From NCBI GenBank assembly GCA_934249275.1, contig CAKQKT010000063.1:1-11205 (forward strand): a stretch of 11,205 nt of DNA, given 5' to 3'. Numbering within the stretch: the first letter of the stretch is position 1; the number at the start of each line of letters is the position of its first letter. Origin of the DNA: an uncultured Sutterella sp. Its GTDB lineage: Bacteria; Pseudomonadota; Gammaproteobacteria; Burkholderiales; Burkholderiaceae_F. Both the position numbers and the translations under genes were made by a program. The notes beneath the pieces were generated by a model. The model made no database searches. It worked only from the letters and a program-made list of their open reading frames with translations, and was not told the DNA's origin. Below, one piece after another: positions 1 through 6,521 of the stretch.

Positions 1-1
1 C

Positions 2-1015
2 CGCATCTACGTGCCCGGCTACAACGACGCCATGATCAATACCGTCGCCGTCATGCAGGTCGCCAAGCTCATGAAGAAGCACAACATCCGTCCGGTCTAC
101 GACATCTGGGTCTGCGGCACGACGGGCGAGGAAGGCAAGGGCAACCTCTGCGGCATGAAGCAGCTCTACGGCTACAGCCAGGAAGCCGGCAAGGGCAACA
201 ATGCGCTCAACATCGTCACCAACTTCGGCGCCGACAGCACGAGCCCGGGCTCCGCCACCGTCAATTATCTGGGCTCCTACCGCTTCGAAATGAAGTATGT
301 TGAGCCCGAAGGCTGGAAGCCGGGCGACAAGCGTCCGTCCGCCGCCATGGCCATGAGCCGTGCAGTCGCCGCGATCGCCGACCTCAAGACGCCCTGGGAC
401 TCCGACAAGTCCGCCGAACGCACAACTTATACGGTCGGCGTGGTTAAGTGCGAAGGCCCGAAGACCCGCTCGACGGCCTGCACGCTGATGGTTGACATGC
501 GCAGCCCGACGCAGGCTCCGCTCTCCGCCATCCGCGCTCAGATCGAACCTCAGTTCCAGAAGGCGCTTGACGCCGAAAACGCCAAGTACGGCCTCAAGGC
601 CGGCGACAAGAACGCCGTCAAGATGGAACTCGTCTGGTTCGGCGACCGTCCGGCCTATCAGCGCCCGCATTACAACGACATCGCCATGCAGGCCCTCTGG
701 CAGGCTTCGAAGACCGCGGACATCGACGTGCTCGACAAGATTCCCGAACGTGCGGTCTCGCTTAACGACAATGTGCCCGCCGCAGTCGGCGTGCCCACCG
801 TCAACACCAACGTCGGCACGAACGCCGGCGGCGGTGGCGGCCATACATGGTATGAATGGGGCATTCCGGGCAACGGCGTCGATGAAGGCAAGCGCGTCTA
901 CCGCTTCCTGATGATGGGCCTTCTCGCCTCGGGCTGCAACCTGACCGACGGCCGCGTCGTCGAGCCCAACGTGGGCCCGATGGGCAACCGCACGACTGAA
1001 GAAATGTTCAAGTAA
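2..1015 (+). CDS. M20-family metallopeptidase (aminopeptidase/dipeptidase-like), 5' end cut by the window
   Basis: The reading frame is open from base 2, so the N-terminus, including the expected HxD metal motif and any signal peptide, lies outside the window. The GTG at base 11 is not the real start. The visible part carries the M20 hallmarks. GYND (about 20-28) fits the metal-bridging Asp region. TTGEEG has the catalytic and metal-binding Glu pair at 128-133. GGGGH followed by TWYEW near the C-terminus supplies the last metal His at 842-844. M20 enzymes are di-zinc exopeptidases releasing N-terminal residues or splitting dipeptides; the substrate cannot be told from sequence. The lid region between these motifs (about 265-560) keeps the MVDMRSP strand but has EGWKPGDKRPSAAM where GGHS is expected. 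Arg, Asn, Phe and Ile codons are strongly biased to C-ending forms, suggesting good expression. The stop codon overlaps the ribosome binding site of the next gene. Confidence 0.92.
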   Translation, partial: RIYVPGYNDAMINTVAVMQVAKLMKKHNIRPVYDIWVCGTTGEEGKGNLCGMKQLYGYSQEAGKGNNALNIVTNFGADSTSPGSATVNYLGSYRFEMKYVEPEGWKPGDKRPSAAMAMSRAVAAIADLKTPWDSDKSAERTTYTVGVVKCEGPKTRSTACTLMVDMRSPTQAPLSAIRAQIEPQFQKALDAENAKYGLKAGDKNAVKMELVWFGDRPAYQRPHYNDIAMQALWQASKTADIDVLDKIPERAVSLNDNVPAAVGVPTVNTNVGTNAGGGGGHTWYEWGIPGNGVDEGKRVYRFLMMGLLASGCNLTDGRVVEPNVGPMGNRTTEEMFK

Positions 1016-1020
1016 GGAGG
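1014..1020 (+). promoter_or_regulatory. Strong Shine-Dalgarno overlapping the upstream stop codon
   Basis: AAGGAGG begins inside the TAA stop (1013-1015) of the peptidase gene and sits 7 nt before the ATG at 1028. This full-consensus site fixes the start of the small downstream gene and implies translational coupling of the two. Confidence 0.8.
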
Positions 1021-1027
1021 CGCCGAC

Positions 1028-1453
1028 ATGCTCAACATCCGTACGTTCATTCGTCCCGCTGCGGCGCTCATCATTGCCGCAGCTGCTGCCGGCGCGATGG
1101 CTGCCGACCAGACGCTCGCCGTTTCCATCCTCGGCCCGGGCGGCCACTCCAACGGCAACTACGGCAACGTCAACGCCGTTCATGCCGCTGCCCGCAGCAT
1201 CATGCTGATTGAAAAGGCCGCGCCCGACGCCGTCGTCTCCGACATTCAGGGCGGCAATTCCGTCAACTCCATTGCAGCATCCGCCGACTTCGTCGTCACG
1301 ATCTCGGGCGACGAGGCCTCTCTCAAGGCTCAGGCCGACAAGGTGAAGGCCGCCGTCGCCGCAGGCTGCAAGGCCGAAAACGACTTCCGAGGCGTCAAGC
1401 CCGGCGAAGTCCGCAAGGGCGTTGCATCCGACATCCGCTGGTCGGTTAAGTAA
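1028..1453 (+). CDS. Exported stand-alone M20 dimerisation (lid) domain protein
   Basis: The 141-residue product has a clear Sec signal peptide: a basic N-terminus with Arg5 and Arg9, an Ala/Ile-rich core, and AMA-like cleavage near residue 25. The mature part of about 115 residues resembles the M20 peptidase dimerisation domain. GPGGHS lies at 36-41 with His40, then GNVNAVHAAARSI, then a GGNSVNSIAASADFVVTIS strand pair that parallels the GGtxvNxIPxxa pattern of these lids. None of the M20 metal-binding motifs is present, so it cannot be a peptidase alone. It starts 12 nt after the peptidase stop, with a consensus ribosome binding site. A remnant of a broken peptidase is unlikely because it has its own signal peptide, ribosome binding site and intact frame. 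I infer that it pairs with the upstream peptidase, whose own lid lacks GGHS. The domain assignment is by motif reading, not a profile search. Confidence 0.85.
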   Translation: MLNIRTFIRPAAALIIAAAAAGAMAADQTLAVSILGPGGHSNGNYGNVNAVHAAARSIMLIEKAAPDAVVSDIQGGNSVNSIAASADFVVTISGDEASLKAQADKVKAAVAAGCKAENDFRGVKPGEVRKGVASDIRWSVK

Positions 1454-1459
1454 CCCAAC

Positions 1460-1489
1460 CTTGTCCGGCTTGATTTCGAGCCGGACAAG
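1460..1489 (+). terminator. Hairpin after the peptidase/lid gene pair
   Basis: An 11-bp perfect stem (1460-1470 with 1479-1489) and an 8-nt loop start 6 nt after the stop codon. No clear T tract follows, so it could act as a terminator in combination with the next hairpin or as an mRNA-stabilising 3' end. Confidence 0.5.
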
Positions 1490-1503
1490 TCATTCACCCA
1501 AAG

Positions 1504-1538
1504 CAAAGCCCGCGGCACTTGCGTGCACGCGGGCTTTG
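1504..1538. terminator. Bidirectional terminator between convergent units
   Basis: The 11-bp stem pairs 1504-1514 with 1528-1538, and further GCAC/GTGC pairing extends it inward. The outer stem is A-rich on one side and T-rich on the other, so each strand reads GC-rich stem then TTTG. On the minus strand it is followed by another CTTT, making it a good terminator for the bcs operon, 20 nt beyond the bcsG stop. It can also serve the plus-strand peptidase unit. Confidence 0.7.
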
Positions 1539-1557
1539 TCATGTCAACTCATCGGGA

Positions 1558-3177
1558 TCAGCCGCCGTAGGGCTTCCACTCGCCGCCGTTCTGGCGGAAG
1601 TATTCCCTGCCCTGATATTCGAGCGTCTGAACGGTGCCGTTCTCGCTCACGGGATTCGTCTGCGGCAGATCGTGCACGAGTTCCTCCAGCGGCACGGCGC
1701 CGCCCTTCTTGGAGAAGTAGTTCGTCTCGAGCGTCTTGCCGATCAGGGACGAGAGCGCCAGATAGCTCGTGTTGCCCGTCACGTGGATGGGCTCCTTGGG
1801 CAGGCCCTTGACGCCCACGAACTTCACCATGACCGGCACGCGCGTAATGCGCATGGTCGGAATGTCGCGCAGGCGCGGAACCTGGATCTTGTCGCCTCGA
1901 ACCGCAGCGCCGTGCTCGGGCACGATCACGACCATCGTCTTGCGGCCGGAGCGTTCAAGCTCGCGCAGGAAGGTGCGGATGTTGTCGAACATCTCCTGGG
2001 CACGCGGCTTGAAGGGTTCGGCGCGGCCTCGGCCCGGGAGGCGGTTGCCGTCGTGAAGTCCGATGAAGTTGATGAGGGTTGCCGTACGGCCGGCCTTCGA
2101 GCGCACCTGCGTGCGCTGCCAATGACGCAGCACCGAAAGGCTGTTCGAGATTTCCTCATCGTCAAAGCCCATGTAGCGAACCGGGAACTTCGTCTTGTCG
2201 AGAGAGGCGGTGACGCCGCCCTTGTCTCGAATTGCCTGCAGGAAATTGTCGTACTCGCCCGAATGGTCCATAAGCAGACGCTGCGAGTACCCGAGCGTGC
2301 TGAGTCTGGACATGAGCTCGCACTCCGGACGGCGTTCGCCGTATAGATCGCTGTGCGAAGGCTGGCCGCAGGCGCCGTTGAGAAGGCGAAGAAGAGCCGG
2401 ACCGGAATAGCCCGTCGCCGAATTGAACGAATCGAAGCGAACGTTGAATTCCTTGAAGAGCGGATGCTGATCAAGTTCGGAAGCAACAAGGTCGTCGTTC
2501 GAGAGCGAGCAGATGCTCAAGAGGAGAATGTCGAAAGGCGTGTCCTTTTCGGAAAGCCCGTTCGGGAAGCGCGCCCGACGATCCTTTTCATAATCGAGGA
2601 AGGCGTCGTACCACTCGCCCACGGTCTTCGCATCCGCATAGCCCGCCTTGGGAGCCGAAGCGGATTCGACAGCCTGAACGCTCCCGTCAGCCGTCACAAC
2701 GGGCGAGCGATCGGGCAGGATCGCCTGCACCCACGGCATCGCAACCGCACAGAAAAAATAGACGATCGTAAAGAACGTCACTCGCACATAGCGGCGCACA
2801 AGGAAGTAGCCGAGAAAGGCGAGCAGGCACCAGCCCAGCATCTTCACATTGATGAAGTCGAGCGCGAACTCGGCCATGTAGAGAAGCGAGAAGCCGGCAA
2901 TCCCGCCCTTGTTGGCGAGCATGCTGTCGAGCCCCGGCAGCCAGCTTTCCGAATACAGAAGCACGGCAGCCGCAGCGAATCCGAGGACTCCGCGCACAAT
3001 CCGAAGCCACTTGGGGCCGACGGGCAGCAGAAGCCAGGCCATCAGAAGCGCGTTGCCCAGAAGGTTTAGCTCGATGTATCCGAAGGCGGCTAGCCCGAAG
3101 GCGATGACGAAGTAGACGTTCCAGATGCCCAGTCCCGCAAAGCGGGGGCCGGCATTTCCTTCAATTCCGGTCTGCAT
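1558..3177 (-). CDS. bcsG: BcsG, cellulose phosphoethanolamine transferase
   Basis: This inner-membrane enzyme transfers phosphoethanolamine from phosphatidylethanolamine to nascent cellulose on the periplasmic side. The product is 539 residues (the E. coli protein is about 559). Residues 19-150 hold several hydrophobic helices, and a linker leads to an alkaline-phosphatase-fold domain from about residue 210. The residues known to bind zinc or act as nucleophile in E. coli BcsG have clear counterparts: Cys223 in SICSLS, Ser258 in GYSGP, and Glu421-His422 in PEHGAA. GLHDGNR around His375 and LRDIPTMRITRVPV are also family-like. The catalytic site therefore looks intact. The gene starts 16 nt after the bcsZ stop, with AGGA about 10 nt before the ATG, and is the last gene of the operon. 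The small activator bcsF, normally next to bcsG, is not in the window. Confidence 0.94.
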   Translation of the reverse strand: MQTGIEGNAGPRFAGLGIWNVYFVIAFGLAAFGYIELNLLGNALLMAWLLLPVGPKWLRIVRGVLGFAAAAVLLYSESWLPGLDSMLANKGGIAGFSLLYMAEFALDFINVKMLGWCLLAFLGYFLVRRYVRVTFFTIVYFFCAVAMPWVQAILPDRSPVVTADGSVQAVESASAPKAGYADAKTVGEWYDAFLDYEKDRRARFPNGLSEKDTPFDILLLSICSLSNDDLVASELDQHPLFKEFNVRFDSFNSATGYSGPALLRLLNGACGQPSHSDLYGERRPECELMSRLSTLGYSQRLLMDHSGEYDNFLQAIRDKGGVTASLDKTKFPVRYMGFDDEEISNSLSVLRHWQRTQVRSKAGRTATLINFIGLHDGNRLPGRGRAEPFKPRAQEMFDNIRTFLRELERSGRKTMVVIVPEHGAAVRGDKIQVPRLRDIPTMRITRVPVMVKFVGVKGLPKEPIHVTGNTSYLALSSLIGKTLETNYFSKKGGAVPLEELVHDLPQTNPVSENGTVQTLEYQGREYFRQNGGEWKPYGG

Positions 3178-3193
3178 TTATTTAGCGTCCTAT

Positions 3194-4279
3194 TCAGCGT
3201 CCTTTTGGAAAAATCAGACGGCCGTCGGCGTCGAACGCAAAGCGTCCTTCATCCCAACCGCGACCATAGAGCGCAAGCACGCTCGAGTAGTAGCTGTCGC
3301 CCGACAGCTTTTGAGAGTCGACCACGCTGCGCACGAGGCCGGCGGTCCGGTCATTGCCGAGCATCGGAATCAGACAGGCGCCGAAGCCGAAGGAACCTGT
3401 GTCGTTGACCGTCAGAGTCACCGCATGAATCTTTTCCGGCGGCATGTTGAGCGCCTTCGTTGCATCGACCATCGGGCTGAAGTGCTTCATGAGGATCGAT
3501 CGATTGGGATCGGCAGGCGACATCATGCCCGCCCAAAGATAGGTGCGAATGGCGTTGTAGCTCCCGATTTCATAATCGGCGCCGTTGGGAGGCACAAGAC
3601 GGCCGGTCTTGTCAAAGAGCGCCCAATCTGGCGCGATCCCCGCAGGCGAAGACCTCAGAAGAACGCGAAGAGATCCCTCGTAGACCTCGTTCCACCACGC
3701 ATCCTCAAGCGCAAAGCGCTTGAAGATGAAGAGCGGATAGTAGCTCGGATTGAGCTTCACAAGGCCCTTCCCTTCAAAGCCCACGCGGCCCGGCAGGACG
3801 ACTCGGCCAAGGTTGTCGACGCTGCGAACCTCCTTCTTGAGAAGCTCGAGCATCGCCAGCCCCTTCTTCGTGTAGTCCTCGGACTTCCAGAGGCGTCCGG
3901 CCTCAAGGAAGCACCAGGCAATCCACATGTCGGAGTCGGTGGCATTGTTCGTGTCGATCACGCCCCAGCTGCCGTCGTCCCTGCGGCCCCAAAGCCAGGC
4001 CGGCAGCGTCTTCGTGAGATCACCGGCCGACAGATTGTCGGCCGTCCAGGCTGCAAGGCCGTCGAAGGTGACGCGATCGCCGTCGACAAGCGCGAAGAAC
4101 ATGGCATAAGACTGGCCCTCGCTCGTCGTCACCTTGCGATCGTCGCTCCTGTCGACGACGCGGCCGTTGTCGACGGCATCCGTGCGGAACTCATCCCAGA
4201 CAGGCCAGGCGGCCATGGAGCTCGAGGCGCCGCAGAATGCGCAGGCAAGCGCGGCGGAAAGAATCAACTTCTTGAACAT
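3194..4279 (-). CDS. bcsZ: BcsZ, periplasmic GH8 endo-1,4-beta-glucanase; catalytic-base Asp replaced by Asn
   Basis: This GH8 cellulase of cellulose operons trims glucan in the periplasm. The product is 361 residues, near the usual length. The signal peptide ends about residue 23-24 (SSMAA). TTSEGQSYAMFFAL carries the general acid Glu54 (E. coli Glu55). LPAWLWG follows, then NNATDSDMWIAW with Asp115 and Asp117, and LNPSYY. The motif that is SYDAIR in E. coli, with catalytic base Asp243, reads SYNAIR here: Asn242 is encoded by AAC at 3556-3554. This would be expected to weaken or abolish inverting hydrolysis unless another carboxylate, such as nearby Glu237, replaces it. The rest of the fold looks intact with no frameshift. 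Start and stop overlap by one base with bcsB as TAATG, so translation is probably coupled. The family call is secure; whether it still cuts cellulose is uncertain. Confidence 0.95.
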   Translation of the reverse strand: MFKKLILSAALACAFCGASSSMAAWPVWDEFRTDAVDNGRVVDRSDDRKVTTSEGQSYAMFFALVDGDRVTFDGLAAWTADNLSAGDLTKTLPAWLWGRRDDGSWGVIDTNNATDSDMWIAWCFLEAGRLWKSEDYTKKGLAMLELLKKEVRSVDNLGRVVLPGRVGFEGKGLVKLNPSYYPLFIFKRFALEDAWWNEVYEGSLRVLLRSSPAGIAPDWALFDKTGRLVPPNGADYEIGSYNAIRTYLWAGMMSPADPNRSILMKHFSPMVDATKALNMPPEKIHAVTLTVNDTGSFGFGACLIPMLGNDRTAGLVRSVVDSQKLSGDSYYSSVLALYGRGWDEGRFAFDADGRLIFPKGR

Positions 4280-6501
4280 TACGAACGGTTCCTGATCCAG
4301 TAGCGCATGAAGAGGAAGATGCCCAGGCCCACAAGCAGCGCGCTCAGAAGCGCGGCGGCAACAAGAACGCCCGGACGGTCGACGACCCTCATCCAGACCA
4401 TCTGGTACCAGGGCAGATTGCCGACCGTGTAGCGGCCGCCGACATCAAAGCCCGTCACGCCGGCGGCGTTGAGAACGGACACCGAGCCGCTCGCCGTGCC
4501 AAGTCCGGCAGGATTCACAAGTTCGGCATTCAGACGCGCGGCGCCAGAATCATTTTCAGACATGAGCGCCACGAGGGTGCGGCCGCTCGAGAACGGGGAT
4601 TCGGCGGAAACGATGGCGGCAAGGTCTTCGTCATGAGCACCCGAAGCCGTGCTCTGAAGCGCAGCCGCCCTTGCCTTGAACTGTTCGACAAGCTTGAGCT
4701 GAACGGTGGCAGCACTCTCGGAATCAATGTCGGCCATCGTTTCCGGGAAGCTCACGAAGGCAAGAATGTCGCGCTTGGCAAGCTCGGGATCGGAGGCGTC
4801 ACCCGTCACGTGGACGTGCATTGCAGCGACGCCCGTCATGGCGGACATGCGTCCCACCGTGTTGAGCATCGTCGTGATTTCGCTCCGGCGCGCGTCCTGC
4901 GGAATGAAGACCGCCGTCTGCGAAAGGTCCGCATACTTCGTGAACGGATAGCCCGAACGCGTGAAGAGCTTCAGATCAGGCAGTTCGGCGTGATGGTACA
5001 ACCCCTTGAGCATCAAGGAGGACGAGAGCTCGACCTCCATCTGATGCCCGATGAGCGAAACGGATCGGCAGTTTTCCTGAGAGCCGCCGTCGATCATTCG
5101 CTCGTAGCTCACGCCGAATCCGAGATTTGTCAAATGCGTGAGCGAAGCGCCCTGAGGGTCATCAGCCGAAATCGGTCCGTAATAAGAGGGAAGCTGCACG
5201 CTGCGCATGCCGCGGCCGTCCTTGCCTGCGAGCGTGTCGCTGTCGACAAGGAATCCGTTGATGTAGGCGCGGAACTGCGCGGTCTCGCCAGTCATGGGCT
5301 TGGCATAGCGATAGCGGACCTTCATGCCTAGCTCGCTGTCGCCCACCATGAAGAGGTCGGGCGCGAACTTGACCGGCAGCTGCACGGGCGCCATCACGTA
5401 GCCGCGTGCGGAAAGCTGGCCCGGATACTGCATCAGCTTTGAGAACGGGATCTCAACGTCGCTGTTGATCCATCGCGGCGCATCATAGGCCTCGCGCACC
5501 GGCGGAACCTCGGCCTTCTTCACGCGGAAGGTCTCGCCCACCATCACGGGACGCTCGGCGCCAAGGGCGCGAACGGCGGCAAGAAGATCATCCGCATTGC
5601 GGCCCCGGATGACCAGCATCTTGCCTGCGAGACTCGCCGGCGCATCGGCGATGCTCACCATCGGACCGTCGGCTCTGGGAAGATCCTTGAGAAAATCGGG
5701 GCGGCGATCGTTCGTCGCAAAAACGACAAAATGGCCCTCGGCAGGCGTGCCGCCGAAATAAACCGGAAAATCCGCGCCGCGCCAGTCACTCATGCGCCCG
5801 ACAACGCTGGCGAGCACGGCGGCGGCCTGCTTTTCCTTCGAATCCGGGGCGCCTGCAAAGACCATCGGAAGCGTGACCGGCTCGTTCGATGCCGTGTCGA
5901 CGAAAGGCGCCGGGAAGGCGGCCAAGTCATTGGCAAGCCTCACCCGCTGCTTGACGAGCGTCAGAGTGCTCTCTGCGGCAATATCGAGCCAGATGGCCGG
6001 GTCGGCAGGATTCTCACAAACCGACGGCGTATGACCGATGAATTCGACCGTCAGCTGATTGGCGGACTCGACAACCTTGGGCGAAAGCCTGACCGTCATC
6101 TGCGAGGGCTTTCCGATCATGGAAGCCGTAATCGGCACCGAACGCTGAAGGCGGCCGTTGAGATAGAAATTAAGCTGCGAGCCGGAAGGCGCAAGCGAAG
6201 GCGACGGCGTAAAGCGCAGGTCCAGCGTCAGGTCGGAAACGACCTCGTCGCGTCGAAGGCCGAAGTCGAAGGCCTGCTCGCGGGAAAGGCCCGAGAGCTT
6301 CACGTCTTCGGCTCTTCCGCCCGGCACAAGCGTCATCAAGGGCACGACCAAGGTTCGCGAGCCCGTGACGTCCGTGCGCCATACGGGTTCAAGCTGAGAG
6401 ACGGGCCTCATGCCGTCAAGGGACGCGCTCCAGACGGGCGCGGCGAGCGCTGCGGCCATTAGGCACGCGGCTGCGGATCCGATGAGTGTGGAATTCTTCA
6501 T
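4279..6501 (-). CDS. bcsB: BcsB, periplasmic membrane-anchored cellulose synthase subunit
   Basis: BcsB binds the glucan as it leaves BcsA, and its C-terminal helix is needed for BcsA activity. The product is 740 residues. A signal peptide ends near residue 25 (APVWS). Alternating carbohydrate-binding and flavodoxin-like domains fill the periplasmic part. Family-like segments include LNFYLNGRLQRS, HTPSVCENPADPAIW, SKLMQYPGQLSARGY, and GGSQENCRS with a second conserved-looking Cys. The C-terminus has an amphipathic stretch (LPWYQMVWMRVVDRPG, about 696-711) followed by one transmembrane helix (about 711-732) and a short basic tail, as in known BcsA-BcsB complexes. It begins 20 nt after the bcsA stop and overlaps the bcsZ ATG by one base. 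The ribosome binding site (GAGA) is weak and close to the ATG, so coupling to bcsA is likely. Confidence 0.95.
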   Translation of the reverse strand: MKNSTLIGSAAACLMAAALAAPVWSASLDGMRPVSQLEPVWRTDVTGSRTLVVPLMTLVPGGRAEDVKLSGLSREQAFDFGLRRDEVVSDLTLDLRFTPSPSLAPSGSQLNFYLNGRLQRSVPITASMIGKPSQMTVRLSPKVVESANQLTVEFIGHTPSVCENPADPAIWLDIAAESTLTLVKQRVRLANDLAAFPAPFVDTASNEPVTLPMVFAGAPDSKEKQAAAVLASVVGRMSDWRGADFPVYFGGTPAEGHFVVFATNDRRPDFLKDLPRADGPMVSIADAPASLAGKMLVIRGRNADDLLAAVRALGAERPVMVGETFRVKKAEVPPVREAYDAPRWINSDVEIPFSKLMQYPGQLSARGYVMAPVQLPVKFAPDLFMVGDSELGMKVRYRYAKPMTGETAQFRAYINGFLVDSDTLAGKDGRGMRSVQLPSYYGPISADDPQGASLTHLTNLGFGVSYERMIDGGSQENCRSVSLIGHQMEVELSSSLMLKGLYHHAELPDLKLFTRSGYPFTKYADLSQTAVFIPQDARRSEITTMLNTVGRMSAMTGVAAMHVHVTGDASDPELAKRDILAFVSFPETMADIDSESAATVQLKLVEQFKARAAALQSTASGAHDEDLAAIVSAESPFSSGRTLVALMSENDSGAARLNAELVNPAGLGTASGSVSVLNAAGVTGFDVGGRYTVGNLPWYQMVWMRVVDRPGVLVAAALLSALLVGLGIFLFMRYWIRNRS

Positions 6502-6521
6502 GTCTTCTCAATATTCGTTAG

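Noticed and set aside
1028..1453. Small lid gene as a pseudogene fragment of a duplicated peptidase
   Set aside because: It has an intact signal peptide, full-consensus ribosome binding site, uninterrupted frame and codon use like the upstream gene, all of which argue for a functional gene.
1519..2346. 275-codon plus-strand open frame antisense to bcsG
   Set aside because: It would start inside the terminator region and shows no family features; bcsG explains the sequence.
3125..4303. Long plus-strand open frame (392 codons) antisense to bcsZ and the start of bcsG
   Set aside because: The opposite-strand frame encodes a clear BcsZ; the antisense product is His/Arg-rich with no recognisable domain, typical of shadows in high-GC DNA.
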